Both the position numbers and the translations under genes were made by a program. From positions 181,850,888 through 181,914,887 of the forward strand of contig OY986438.1 in assembly GCA_963920525.1 (NCBI GenBank): a DNA stretch of 64,000 nucleotides. Reading direction: 5' to 3'. Source of the DNA: Dichetophora obliterata (Eukaryota; Arthropoda; Insecta; Diptera; Sciomyzidae). How positions within the stretch are numbered: position 1 is the first letter of the stretch; every line of letters starts with the position of its first letter. Shown here piece after piece: positions 33,395 through 45,666 of the stretch. The notes beneath the pieces were generated by a model that did no database searches, was not told the DNA's origin, and saw only the letters and a program-made list of their open reading frames with translations.

Positions 33395-34858
33395 CACTCT
33401 GCGACAAAAAGATAGCACATTAGATTTTTTTTACATTTTATTGAAAGCGATTAAAACTTAAAATTTATATTTGCTATTAAGTAATTTGATTGAAAAATAA
33501 AATGAAAATATTAAGAAATTTTATTTAAAAATCGAACTTGTTGTTCAGAAAAAAACAAAAACATATTCAGTAGTAGTACGACAAAAAGGTAGCACAATAT
33601 TATTCTAAAGCAAAAAAATTATAAGAAATCAATTTTTAATTTTTATAATATTAGTATTTAGTAATGAGTGGAGCCTCCATTTGTTTTTTAAAACTTCAGT
33701 ACCGCAATTTTGTAGCTATTAAAAGAGTTTTTTGATATATTTTCTCAGTATCGCTTTCCAATTTGAAATTATGCTACTCTTAAGTCTCTGAATTTTATTA
33801 TATTGCGTATTATCGGCATAACCTTCCCTTGCAAGGTAACACCAACAGTTTTCAATTGTTCAGGTCAAGTGATCGTCCAGGTCCCTCTGATATTTCAATA
33901 TCCTGTCCTCGAAAGAAGTTTTTTACTATTCTTGCTGAATATACAGCAGCATTTTTTTGTTGAAATATTAATGAAGTTTTAGTTAATTGTGACCCGCTAT
34001 TAACTATTTCATTATCAATTAAGATAAGCGACGACTTAGGATTCGCTCTTTCTTCCTCAAATAGTAGTAATAAAAAGACATACTATCCGGACCGTCGAGA
34101 TTAATTTTTTTTCGTCAGTGATTAGTACGCAACGCATTAATTTTCTCCACTTAAAGTGATCTTCAGCAAACTTTCATCTTGCTGCTCGATATTTCGCTGT
34201 AAGTGACGGTTTTTTTTATAAATTTTTGAGTTTTATTGTAGTTATTTTTCTTTTAAATCCTTTGCACGTTGTGGACATGTGTTTTCGCTCCAGCTGTTTC
34301 AGCAATTTTTCTGGCAGTGAGGTTAGAATTTGAAGCTACCCGCAAAATGGCGCACTCATCTCGGCGTGTAACTACTCTTGGACATCATCTGCTAAAGGCT
34401 TTACCATAATTTTTTAGGTTTTTTAATAAATTTGTGCTGACTTTACGACTTTTGTTTAATTTTTTACGATTTCACTGATTTAACAGATTTTAATGAAGAT
34501 TTAAAACAACTTGCACTTCCGCACTGTTAAGCCATTTTCAACGTCCCATTTTAATTCAGTTTGAAGTATTTTTACTTATTTAACGTGGCAACTTTACTTT
34601 AAACCTAAACTTGTTTTTTTATCGGATTATTAACACTTACTGAACTCAATCCATCATAATGTACTATCATTTTGTCGCAGGATTTTTTCATATTTTGTAA
34701 ACAAACGGTATTTCTCTCAGAATGTTTTATCATTGTGTAATTAAAAAACCTTAAGAGCACACCACATGACTTATTACAGCTAGAGAAATAGCTTAAATAT
34801 TCAAAGTAAATTATAAATTTGGAGAAATGTTCAAGTGCTAACTTTTTGTCGCGGACTG
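33395..34858 (-). mobile_element. Tc3-like transposon with doubled terminal sites (IR/DR)
   Basis: The 1464-bp element is flanked by TA on both sides. Outer repeats CACTCTGCGACAAAAAGATA and, inverted, CAGTCCGCGACAAAAAGTTA match well. Inner copies of the same site, TACGACAAAAAGGTAGCACA at 33577 and, inverted, CTGCGACAAAATGATAGTAC at 34661-34680, sit about 180 bp inside each end. This doubled-site layout is known from Tc3 and Sleeping Beauty type elements. Confidence 0.85.
33830..34420 (-). pseudogene. Tc3-like transposase relic
   Basis: On the minus strand, broken frames give a DEKK..STVR/NLDGPDSM..YYYDLRKKERILSRR region (34030-34116) and FQQKNAAVYSARIVKNFF (33890-33965), then GQDIEI and RSLDLN. 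In working Tc1/Tc3 proteins the QQ(D)NA position is the second catalytic aspartate; here it reads K. Several frameshifts and stops are present, so it is dead. Confidence 0.7.
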
Positions 34859-35162
34859 TATGACAATAAAATAAGGCAAAATGCATAAATAGACAATCAC
34901 TCAATTTGGGTGCTTTCGTTTAATGAAATACAAATTTTCCTTTTCTCAATAGATTTTCTTCAACAATATCTTATTTTTTATCAGAAAAGGCTTTAATCAA
35001 AACATATCAAACTTACAACATATTTTGATTTTTAACAAATTTTGCAATTAGTTTTGATTTTTGTAAATTTTTCCGAAACTAACAGTTGAATCAAAATTTG
35101 GTGTAAACATTGTTTGTTGGGAATTTTATTAGCTTTAATTTGATATATTATTTGTTTAATTG

Positions 35163-35958
35163 CACGCTCAGAAATCTTGGATTAAATTCTAATAAAAACT
35201 GTATTGTATATATGACCACACCAGAATTGCATTATAATCTAATATATGTCAAATATTAAAATTGAATTCTAATCCCATAATACTAAATTCTAATACAGAA
35301 TTGGAATAGATACTAAGTTTAGAACAATACTATTCTGGTTTATATTTTAATACATTTGTAATCAAGTGTAATACTTCAGTTATTAAAAAGTAATACGAAT
35401 AAAAAATTTTTTATTAAATATTTATACAAATTGTATTAAATAGTAATACAGATTGTATTAAACAGTAATACAAGATGTATAACATTTAATACATATTGTC
35501 CTGAAAAGGTGAAAGGAAAAATCAACATTTATGGAACATTTATGGAATAAAGCTATAAATCTTTTATATGTTTACTTACTTTTAAAATTCCAAGTGTAAT
35601 GAAAAGAAAATATTTGGTCAACCAATAACCAATAACCAATTATTTATTCATTTAAAATTTCTTTTATAACATACGGTTTTTCGTTAACAAAAACTATATC
35701 TTTAGGTTTTATTTTGACAATGTCAGATTTCAGAATCAGAATGACAATTTGACAGATGCTTGATAGATATTTGTATTATATTTTAAGACAATTTGTATTA
35801 TGACTTGTATATAATACAATTTTTATTATACTTTAATACAGATAACATTAAATCAATTTTTTAATATACTTGAAAGTATAAGTTTTAATCAAAAATATGT
35901 TAAAAAATGCATGATTCCAACGCTTGGCTTAAAATTAATTCCAGGATTTCTGAGCGTG
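35163..35958. mobile_element. 796-bp motif-array element (TAATACA)
   Basis: Its ends are CACGCTCAGAAATCTTGGA and, inverted, CACGCTCAGAAATCCTGGA. The interior holds about 15 copies of TAATAC or GTATTA on both strands, often as GTAATACAG..GTATTAAA pairs. No target duplication is clear. The start CAC.CTCA resembles the ends of the element at 30185. Confidence 0.75.
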
Positions 35959-36840
35959 TGTTAGTGTTGACTCTGGAGATATATGCTATTAAGTAGAGCC
36001 AAGGTTTTTGTATATCTCGGAATCAGAATGACATAAAAAATAATGACATTTTCGGAAGCATCAAGCAATTTTACATTAGAAATGGATAGTGGCATTTATT
36101 CTGCTTTCTTTCTGTAAGCCAGTGTTATCTGCCTTTGAGTTTCCGTCATAGCGTTTTAAATTTAAGGTTCACAAAAAACACAGTTTTTTGAAAATCTGAG
36201 ATCATTTTTGAGATTTTTGAAAATCTGAGATCATGATCCAGCTAGAAAAAAATTTTTTTTATTGTTGGCTTTAGGTTTGAAGTGTTATAATTAGATATGA
36301 AAACAACATTTTTTCAAAAATGTAGTTTGGTTTCCGCTTGAAGTCATATATAACTATTCGGAAAAATGCGTGATTTCATGAATTTTACATGTACAATTGG
36401 AAAACAGTCACATAAACATTAATCAGTAGGCTAAAAATTCTATATTAAAGAAAATTATATAAGTTAACTTACTTGCACGTAACTTAGAAAAAGCAATGTT
36501 TTATTTTCTGAAATCTCGATTTTTCTGAATTAAAAAAAAACACGCACTGATAAACTTAAGTGAGATTTTCTAAGCAGCTGTGTAAAACAAAGAGGCAACA
36601 ACATTCACCACACATTCACCACACATTAAGCGTCTACTTATGCATTTTAATAACTGTTCTATTTCGTAACTTCTAATATCTGTTGAAATTGAAAAATCAT
36701 ATAAGGCTTCGTGTGCAATAGAGGGTTAAAAGTTATAAACTACCCAATTTCATTTCCAGCCTCTTGAAATTATTTAAGTGTTCATATACACTTTTTATAC
36801 ATTTGTTCATACTTTGAATATATCTATGGCGAGCTAAACA
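35959..36840. other. AT-rich spacer, nothing recognised
   Basis: Contains GAAAATCTGAGATCAT twice in tandem at about 36189 and 36218. Otherwise featureless. Confidence 0.35.
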
Positions 36841-36848
36841 GTTAACAC

Positions 36849-37480
36849 CAGGGATCGAAAATAACTGTTATTTTACAATTTTCAGATGAAAAAGGCATAA
36901 CGAAAAAGTTGCCGGAGGACTTAATTAAATATACCATTATTATCGTAATGGCAGCAGCTTCGCGAATATTAAACGCCTTTTAAATTTTTGGCTGGTACTA
37001 TAAAAATTAAAATTAACTGTTATTTTTTGCCTTTTATTTTTGCGGGCAAAAATAACTGTTACTTTTGACTTTTATTTTTTAGGTAAAAAATAACAGTTAT
37101 TTTGTGCCTTTTATTTTTTCGGTCAAAAATATCAGGCAATTTGTATTTTTTCAAAGGCCGAATAAAAAACTTTAAGAACTAAAAAGTTTTATAGCTCAAA
37201 ATGTGCGCGCTGATGAGACGATAAAAATTGTATAAAACTTTTTTTTTGGCGTTCAAGTCGTCTTTAAAAAAATCAAATTGCCTGATACTTTTGACCGAAA
37301 AAAAGGCACAAAATAACTGTTATTTTTGACCAAAAAAATAAAAGTCAAAAGTAACAGTTATTTTTGCCCGAAAAATAAAAGCCATTAAATAACTAGTATT
37401 TTTGTCGGAAAAAATAAAAGTTAAACGATAACTGTTAATATCTGACTTTTTGACAAAAACCATAACCGGTAAGGTCCCTG
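36849..37480. mobile_element. 632-bp hAT-type MITE, TAACTGTTA motif array
   Basis: GTTAACAC flanks both ends exactly (36841-36848 and 37481-37488), an 8-bp hAT target duplication. The ends are CAGGGATCGAAAATAACTG and, inverted, CAGGGACC. The palindromic motif TAAC(T/A)GTTA with T-rich flanks occurs about eight times. The left end matches 17 of 19 bases of the hAT transposon end at 22345, so that element or a relative is the likely driver. Confidence 0.9.
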
Positions 37481-37488
37481 GTTAACAC

Positions 37489-39045
37489 AATCTCTGTCAA
37501 ACTAATTACTCATGTGATATAATATTTTGCAAGTATGTACATGTTCTTGTTTTTGCATTGCTTGACGCGGGCGCCATAACACCTTCGTCCGACCCTGATT
37601 GCAGCTGTAGCTTCTGCAACTTGTTGCTCGCAACAAAAACTATGATTTTCTTTTTTTATTCCTTTGTCCATAGATTTAAGCCTGAAGATTATGTCAAATT
37701 CAGCTAACAAAAACCTGAATAAACCAAATCTTTGCTATAAAATTTGTTACTACCGCACAAAAAAAGGCAGGCAGCAGCACAAATAATAGCCACATGTTGC
37801 TTTTGTTGTTGCTGTGATCAGTGATATGCGCGTACGACTGATGATGACCATCAGAATGATGCATACGTACACCCATGCGTTTTGACGTGAAATCTATATC
37901 AAAATGACTGCTCGCCTGCTAGCCAATCTATGCCAAAATGACTGCTCGCCAGCCTAGCAGTCTAGCAGCCGGACTGCCTGCCTGCCACTGTGTCTCCAAG
38001 CAGCGCCAACATGTTGACCAAGCGGTAGACGCAGTCCAAGATCGCGACTAGTCTGCAAATCAAGTCCGAATGAAAGCAGGCTAAGTAAGCGCTTGAGGAA
38101 ATGTTGTGGGAACTTGAGACGCAATGATCGATCATCATCAACAGCAGCAGCAGCCGATGAGCTAGAGGCCAATTTTAAATCGACGACTTTTGTGCGTTCC
38201 ATAGTAAACGCAATCGACGCAGTCTCAGCGGAGGCGATCGAAGGCTGTGCGCCAATGTTCTGCGATTAACATGTGTAGATCAAGACATGTGTTGACAGCT
38301 CAATACGCAGCAATGAGACAGTCTAGATGTGCCATTTTTTATTTCCTCGCATTCGAGCGATTTATTATTGCCTGCTGAAGCTATAGCAACAACGAGTTGA
38401 CCAGCCAGCAATTGGCAAAAAATAAACTAGCAGCAACAGATCCACAGCAATCCATTCCTGCATGCTTTGCCAGGAAGCTGTGATCTCGTCAATTTGATCT
38501 AAGCCTGGTCATTGCCACAATGAGCTGTTGCTACGAGTATTGGCATGAAACCCACACCACGTCTATCCTCCTCCTCCCTCAATCAATGCCAATTGAATAG
38601 TTGCTGCTGCTGCAATTCATGCTGTTGCTTCTGCTGTATGCTGTTCATATCCATTCATTATGTTGCTTTACGTCGTTCTCGTGTTGCTTCAACGCTCGGC
38701 TTGTTGTGTTGCGGGATATGATGTTTTTGTTGTGTTTGTATTATTTTTTTTTTTTCCATATTTTATCGTTTGTTCGGTGTAAATGAAAAGGTGTCTCTAT
38801 TATTGGCCATCGACGGGAAGCCTTAATTATGCACCGGAAGTGGGCAGCTGTTGATGAAAAATTAAAAAATTTGCATAATTCCCATCGATTCGCTGCTTGT
38901 TTATTACCTAAAGTGTTGACGTTTAAATTGAAAATTTGTATGCAACTAATAGTAATAAAAAAAAATTCTAAAAAGAACAAAATTAATAAGACTTGTCTAT
39001 GGTATTCACAAGAGAAATTTTACTAATAAATACTATGTGGGCTTT
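37489..39045. other. GC-richer spacer, possible host regulatory or exonic DNA
   Basis: Between about 37780 and 38700 the base composition becomes more balanced and no transposon is visible. It contains CAG/CTG triplets (38140-38152, 38600-38620) and ATGACTGCTCGCC repeated at 37904 and 37938. It is the best place in the window to look for host function. Confidence 0.35.
37954..38202 (-). CDS. Unrecognised ORF, weak candidate for a host first exon
   Basis: This 82-codon ORF starts MERTKVVDLKLASSSSAAAAV, with a polar/alanine stretch coded by a CAG-type repeat, then DDDRSLRLKFPQHFLKRLL. I do not recognise it. In its favour are balanced codon use compared with the AT-rich surroundings, a GC-richer context and no overlap with any element. 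Against it: no clear splice donor near the end, no homology I can name, and GC-richer DNA produces open frames by chance. It could equally be non-coding. Confidence 0.22.
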   Translation of the reverse strand: MERTKVVDLKLASSSSAAAAVDDDRSLRLKFPQHFLKRLLSLLSFGLDLQTSRDLGLRLPLGQHVGAAWRHSGRQAVRLLDC

Positions 39046-39450
39046 TCCAGAAAAAAGTTAACCGTGACCAAAAACTTAAATTTATTTATAACTTTTTATT
39101 TTATGATATTATTAAGAGAAACATTTTAATTTTCTTAATTTAAGAAATTTCTATATAAATTCATTAAGCATGATGATCAAATCGTCTGCACTGATACACA
39201 AATGTAGTTTCCTTTTTCGTAAATGTTAAGTAAATGTTTCGTAAACTTTTTGTTTTAGTAAAAATGCACAGAAGGCATTGGCTAAAGATAACAGAAAAAT
39301 GGTTGAGGCAAGAAAAGGACAATATATTAAATTTGTTTTTTAATTACTAAATTACATAACTACTTTGATACCTAGTTACTTAATCACCCAATTCAAATTT
39401 AAGGAAATTTTGGCGCGTGGGTTATGTCGCGTGAGTTACGGCAATTATTT
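39046..39450. repeat. Dispersed repeat R1, copy 2
   Basis: The second copy of the repeat at 415-1184, matching its first 340 bases. It ends in GTCGCGTGAGTTACGGC, and a similar ATGTCGCGTGAGTTACGCC occurs at about 45831, suggesting further dispersed fragments. Confidence 0.55.
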
Positions 39451-39473
39451 TTTGGAAACTCAATATATCTATA

Positions 39474-39750
39474 CTATTATATAAAAGGAGACTCACGAAT
39501 TTGATCCAGAAATAGCTCGGTAACCGCTGAACCGATTTTGATAATTCTTTTTTTATTCGATTCCTATGATAATAAAGATTGTTATAGCTTACCAAGGTTT
39601 TTGAAAAATGTGTTCTTTAATTATTGCACAATCACGCATTTTATTTGATGTCTACATTCAGCCAGCAGCGCGATATAACAGCAAACAAAGCTTTTCTCTC
39701 TTTGTCGAGAGAGCTTCTCTCAATATAACACGACAGCCATGTTGTGTAGT
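39474..39750 (+). repeat. Helitron-like 5' end
   Basis: TCTATACTATTATATAAAAG followed by GAGACTCACG and a CGCTGAACCGATTTTGA block is typical of 5' ends of insect Helitron/DINE-like repeats as I know them. It shares TCTATA and the GCTGAACCGAT motif with the start at 40054. Confidence 0.5.
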
Positions 39751-39751
39751 T

Positions 39752-39906
39752 AAGCTAAATTCACTGATAACCTTCAGCATGTTTTAGTGTGATTTAAAAT
39801 AATGTTAATCAAGTTGAGAGCGTGCAGAAATTTTTCTCTCTAAGCGAAAACTTCATATGAAAAAAACTTTAAAAACATGCTGAAGGTGATCAGTGAATCC
39901 AGCTTT
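39752..39906. mobile_element. 155-bp foldback MITE
   Basis: AGCTAAATTCACTGAT..CCTTCAGCATG pairs with its inverted copy CATGCTGAAGG..ATCAGTGAATCCAGCT. TTA flanks both sides. Harbinger-type size of target duplication. Confidence 0.7.
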
Positions 39907-40053
39907 ACTTTCAGGGAGATTCTTGCTTTCATACAGTGTTAATTAATTTTCTTTGTTCATTTTTTTAAGTGAGTTGCCAGAATTTTGTTACCAGCATTAA
40001 TTATGTTTTGCAGCCTTGCCAGCCAGGTTTTCTCTACTTGAGATTGTGTTAGT

Positions 40054-40200
40054 CTATCTATACGAATATATAAAAGCGTTCTGACACTGCACGGATGTTT
40101 GACAATCACGCAAGAGCCACTGAACCGATTAACACGATATAGGTATCAAACGATTTGTTACTCTAACCAAAGATTATATAGTATAAAGATGTGCCACGTA
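40054..40200 (+). repeat. Second Helitron-like 5' end
   Basis: TCTATACGAATATATAAAAG, then CACTGCACGGATGTTTGAC and CCACTGAACCGATTAACACG. Similar plan to the start at 39474 but a different family member. Confidence 0.45.
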
Positions 40201-40544
40201 GAACATTAAAAAGTAACAAATATTTTTCAGATCAATGCGTAAGCTTTTGTGAGAGCGATGAAAAAGCTTTCTTGAGAGAAAAGTTTCCAACGTTTGCATG
40301 CACATTCTCTCTGCAATGCTCTTTCTCTCGTCACTCCACAATGCTTCACAGCATAGATCACCACTGCATGGTTTCTCATAGCTAGCGAGAGTCGAGAAAT
40401 TTTATGTTGTAATTGTTTTTTCCATTGTTGTTGTTGGAACCAATCAATTGTGATCTCTGCTTGACAGCAACAAATGTTTTTGTTTGTTTGCATTATTTTC
40501 ATGATGATTTCCTTATTTTGTGCGAAGCAGATTTTCTTATTCAC

Positions 40545-41185
40545 TGCTTGCTATTAATATTGACTATTTTTGATTGAATCAGCCAGAGCAGTAAAATCAG
40601 CATATACATTCAGAATCTTAAGGAAAACTGAATAACGACATACAAATCCATCCAATGAATTCAAAATTGTTTATAAATAAAATTTTTAATTCACATTGAT
40701 ATTTAAAAAATTGATTAGTAATTAATTTCAATTATTTTTTTCGTTATTCAGAATAATTAATTATTTTTTTATTTATATGAATGTCATTTACAATGAATGC
40801 AATTCAAAAATAATTTCAAATTTTTCAATTACTAATTTTTTGTGCATTATTATTTCTTGATTCATTGCCTATTCATGTGTTATTCATTATTAATTTTATA
40901 GTCATTATTAATTTTTTTATTTATTATTAATTTGGTTCATTATTCAAAAGTGAATAACAAGATTTTTTTTTCATTTTAGTTATTATTCAAAAGTGAATGA
41001 AAACTTAAAAATTAATACGAAATTTATAATGTATTAAAAATTAATAATGAATAAAAAAATAATAATGAATAAAAAATTAATAGCGAACATTTTATTCATA
41101 AAATAGTAGTGAATAACAAAATGTTTTATTCATTGTATTTTTTATTTAAAAGTGAATAACAAATTAATAACAGTGGTAAACAATT
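40545..41185. mobile_element. Motif-array element (TGAATAA/TTATTCA)
   Basis: At least 15 copies of GAATAA or TTATTC, often as ATTATTCAAAAGTGAATAAC, fill this stretch on both strands. The outer sequences CACTGCTTGCTATTAAT and, inverted, CACTGTTATTAAT are weak terminal repeats. No target duplication was recognised and the borders are approximate. Confidence 0.55.
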
Positions 41186-41278
41186 TGATAAAAAGTTTGC
41201 GCGCTGAAAACGACATTGCTAGTTCGATAAAGTATTTTTTCTAGATAATAGAAATCATTAAGACTTTTCCAGGTTGGT

Positions 41279-42495
41279 TCGAATTTTTTTTAGAAGAATT
41301 TTTGACTTTTTTGAGTTTTGAAAAATATTTCCCCACTTATGATCCTATAAATCAAAAAGTATTAATTTATTTTACAAGATTTATAAATATTTACAGCTGA
41401 GACATTTATACCTTTTATTTAAGCTATTATTTATACGATTATTTGTACGATTTTTGTCGACATTTTTTGAATACTACATTTGCGAAAGAGTTTAAAACAT
41501 AGCGTTTATTTAACATTTCCCCCATATTAAAGTGCGCAAAAATATGACTTCGATATATATTTTGGATTTATTTTTACTTTGTTGTTAAAAAAATATTTCA
41601 ACGAAAATATTAAGGTAAAAAGTATTATTGTAGCAGGTTGGATATTTACGTATTTCGGTTTTAGTAAAAATACTCAAAATTACCTCCATCAAAGTGGGCG
41701 TGGTGAGTTCGTACTAAACAAATTCTTCAGACTTTAAAAACCCAATTATCATATATGTAACTTAGGATTTTGTTTGCAAACAATGTTCTTAGCGTTTTTA
41801 GCTAAATTTAAAAATCCCTAAACCGCAACTTTACGTTATAATAGGATTTTCAATACTGTAAACTCTTTGAAATGAGTAAAATAACAGAAATAACGCAATC
41901 AAAACAAAACAACGAAATCTTCGCGCTTCTATAAATAACTAGCTGAGACACTGTGTTGCTACCACGCCCCCGTTGCCAAACGCCCATAACATGCTATCAG
42001 TGAAACGGCACGAGTAAATTGTGGTCGAGTACCGAATTCCGAGGCTGTGCGGCCACCTATAACTCCAAAGCTATTCAATATCAAAAATTTCAGTTGTTTG
42101 GGAGGGGTCACGCCCTCTTGCCTAACGCCCATAAAATGTTATCAGTGAAACGTTTAAATTGTGGTCGAATACCGAATTCTGAGGCTTTGCCAAATATAAT
42201 TATAAAGCTATCAGATATCGTATATTTGGCCTGTATAGGAGGTAATTCTGAGTATTAACCATATTTTTTAAACTCTTTCACAAATGTAGTATTTAGAAAA
42301 TTTATACAAAAATCATTAGATCAATACAAATTATAGCTTAAATGAAAGATATAAACGTCTTATTTGCAAACATGTATAAATTTTTTAATATGAAAAAAAT
42401 ACTATTGAAGTTATAGGATCATAACTGGGGACATATTTTTCAAAACTTAAAAAAATCGAAAAATCTTTAAAAATTCTTCAATTCTTTTCGAATTG
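41279..42495. mobile_element. 1.2-kb foldback element with long inverted arms
   Basis: The left arm (41279-41700) and right arm (about 42230-42495) are inverted copies. Landmarks: GTTTTGAAAAATAT..CCCCA.TTATGATCCTATAA, then TACTACATTTG.GAAAGAGTTT, then ACTCA.AATTACCTCC. The left arm contains about 170 extra bases. The centre (about 41976-42240) holds two direct 145-bp units, each with AACGCCCATAA.ATG, TTATCAGTGAAACG and AAATTGTGGTCGA. The ORF here (42019-42258) just reads these units. Confidence 0.75.
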
Positions 42496-42532
42496 CATTC
42501 GTTCTATAATACTCATACAATTTAACACAAAG

Positions 42533-45500
42533 TCTATATTAAGAAAACTTATTTTCTGGTTTGTTAATTTAATTGACATTTATACAAATCTAAATGGCTT
42601 AATGGACTTCGCTCAATTTAAGTACACACACTGTGTGCATCCTAGATTAGATTGTTACATACTTAGTTTTGATCACGCTCATTCCATCCATTTTAACTTA
42701 CGTAAATTTTGATATTGAAAATCTTTCTTGAAAAAATTTTTTTGCAAATTAAATTTAAAAAATTCCAGTAATTTTAATACCAAAAACATTCACATATAAA
42801 TTTTTAGTACAACATAAAACATCGTTCCCCAAGAATGAGAAAAACGGCATGAAAACCAAAACGTTGACTTTCGATGCAAATATATTCGCTATTTTTAAAT
42901 ATATTTAATTAAAAATTTTTAATCAAAGTTTTAATAAAAGCACTTTACAAAAATAGTTTCAACTGTAGCGTTAGGTCAGTGAATATATCCTTTATTTTTT
43001 TCAAAACATGTCCAAAATATTTAATTTTTACTAAAAAAATTATTAAAAAAATGTTTTTGTTGTTTAAATAAGAACAATCGAAAATTGCATTTCTGAGTAC
43101 TTTTCATATAGTAAAGCATGTATTTGCAATAATATATTAAAAATATGTAAATACAATTAGTTAAATAAAAAATTTTCTGCAAAAAAAAAACAACTTAAAA
43201 AATATTGCTTACAACATTATTCGCGGCTAAGCTTCAACTGATGGAATCGCAATTACAATAATATAACACTAAAAATATCATGTGGCAAAACGGCAGAAAA
43301 AAACCAAGTCAACACCCAGAAAATATACCCAGATTAAGTCATTTTTATGATATTATATTCTTGAAATTATATAACAAAAAGATAAGAGATAATGCAAAAA
43401 ATAAAATAACTTTAAATTATATAATGCTCGTAGGGTAGTTTAGTAAAAAAAATGCCTACATTTTTTAAGTAAAACCTAATAAAATTCTACTACATTTTGT
43501 TGGCAGCTACATCGTTTATTCAGATGCTTCGTGCATCAAATCTTTACATATCATTTCTATTGCTTTTCAATATTATGCTCACATTTGCTCACATTCTCGC
43601 TTACTTATTCTCTCGCTCTCAAAAGCTTTAAATCGTTCGCTCGCTGACTCTCATAAAGCTTTTGTGTGGATTTATGATAAATCCACATTCAAATTTTACT
43701 GTGCCACTTGCTTGTATGGCGGTGGCACATCTTTCTATTATATTATCTGTGCTCTAACTTTATCGTAATATGCTATGTTAGATTTGCCACGTCTACTTTT
43801 CATGGCCACTTTTTGCAAAAAATGCTATATTTCAGACGATTTTGGTCGTATGAGACCAGAATTTGGTAATCTACGTTGTATGGTTACTTTCGCTAACTTT
43901 ACTAAAAATGGGCATGACCCACTTTAGTTAAGTCCACTTTTCGGGGGATAAGCTTGGAGTAAAGCAAAGCGCACTAGGTTTGAAATTCTCAATTGAGCTG
44001 AAATTCTGGCATTCTATTGTAAGTGAAAAAATTTTGCCACACCCCCATTACCGCATAGAATTAATCAAAAATGTTATACTTCGAACGATTTGGTTGTATT
44101 AGACTAAAATTTGTTAATTTAGTTCATACGGCTACTTTCGAATATAAATTTTTTTTTTCCAAACAGCATGAAAATTCGTATATAGCAGTAAGGTGTTCTG
44201 CGGCAGGACAACGTCTGCCGTGCAATACTATACATCAATCAGAATGCTGTATATATCAGAAAATTCTAATCGTCATGCATTGATGTTTCAAACGGAAACG
44301 TCTAGCATGTGTTTTGTTCGAAGGTCAATTTATACTTTTACAAACTCACAAAACGATCATAAAAAATTCATTGAATTGGACAAATTCTACTATAACTTTA
44401 ACATTAACTATGAATATATAGATAAAGAAATAGATTAAAACATAGATTTATGTATATAACTTTGGAATGGTTTGAAATATTTGAAATATTTTTCACAGAA
44501 TTATTTTTAAGCTACATTTGAAAATGTTTTTCACATGAATTAGTTTTTAAGCTGTAACACATTGGAAAAAAATTATAACAACATTTTAAGCAAATTAGTT
44601 TTCATCAAAAAATCATAGGGGGGTAGGTGGCCCATGATTTTTAATGATAGAAACAGTTTTTGTCAAAATAGAACAATTTTTGCAGGTAAATTATGTTATA
44701 TGAAAGAATAAGGAAAATGAAAATTAAAAGAAAAAATTCAAATTAAAAAAATATATACAAAAAAAGCAACTCTTGGCCTATTGTTTAGTACAAGTTGGAT
44801 ATTTTAGAGGTTTTTTGAAAACAATATAAAACACTGCATTGGTAAGGTAACGGTAAACTTTTTCTCATTTTCCCAATTTACTTAATTGAACTTTCAAACA
44901 AAGAAAATTGGATGAAAATGTTTGCTTGCTAAGTCAAAACATGAAATTTCAATAGTTTTTTTCTTGTCATTCTGAGGCTTATGAGTTACACTGAAAAAAT
45001 CTATAGTTTTGAGATATCGCAAGAATTTTAATGTCATAATAACAGGTTTTTTTAAAACATACCTAATATCCGTATAAAATATTTCTGAAAAGGAAAGAAA
45101 ATTACCATTAATTTTATTAATCAACGACTGTCCATACAATAATGCATTGTTATGCATTGAGAAAGTCTATAGTTTTTGAGATATCGCCAAAAGTTTGATG
45201 TTATTATAACGGTTTTTTTTAAATTTAAGAAGAATTGTTGTTTGGCCGAAGCCCAATAACAACAATTAATAACTGAAGAAGGCCGATTAACTACAACAAT
45301 TTAAGAAGAATATATTTTTTTTCAGAATATATGTAAAAAATTACATTTTTGATTACAAATTTTAAAAATTTTTTACTCAAATTTTTTTTTATAACGCTGT
45401 TATGCAGGACTTTTTCAAAAGTAAAAAAAAAGAAAGCCAGGTAAATTTATGTCATCATAACAATTACCGTTAAAATGTGTTATTCAGATAAAATAAAGTA

Positions 45501-45666
45501 ATTTCTTAATATATATACCATTTTTTCATAATTAAACAAAACAAACACAATAATTTTTATATTTTGAATTTGTTTTAATAACACTAAATATTTTCATTTT
45601 AAGATTTAAAATTTGTACATGGTATTTAATATTTTTATCGCAGGCGAATCAGTGGGTATTTGCTAG
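42533..45666 (+). mobile_element. Helitron-like composite related to 61572-63726
   Basis: From 42533 (TCTATATT) the sequence follows the 61.6-kb Helitron for about 650 bp: CATTTATACAAATCTAAATGG, TGTTACATACTTAG, AAGAATGAGAAAAACG.CATGAAAA, TCGATGCAAATAT, GT.AGTCAGTG.ATATAT. A plausible 3' terminus GGGTATTTGCTAGT, with CTAG at 45663-45666, resembles that Helitron's GGGTATATCAGCTAGT. Inside, direct repeats occur at about 43832/44070 (AAAAATG.TATA.TTC..ACGATTT.GT) and 44997/45160 (TCTATAGTTTTGAGATATCGC). That both ends belong to one insertion is inferred. Confidence 0.5.
43666..43688. repeat. 23-bp perfect palindrome
   Basis: TGTGGATTTAT, a central G, then ATAAATCCACA. It is a short perfect hairpin-forming sequence. 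Confidence 0.75.

Noticed and set aside
34605..34904. 99-codon minus-strand ORF at the end of the Tc3-like element
   Set aside because: Spans the terminal repeat and has no transposase motif.
42019..42258. 79-codon ORF in the foldback core
   Set aside because: Reads across the two 145-bp direct units; the repeated peptide pattern is a by-product.
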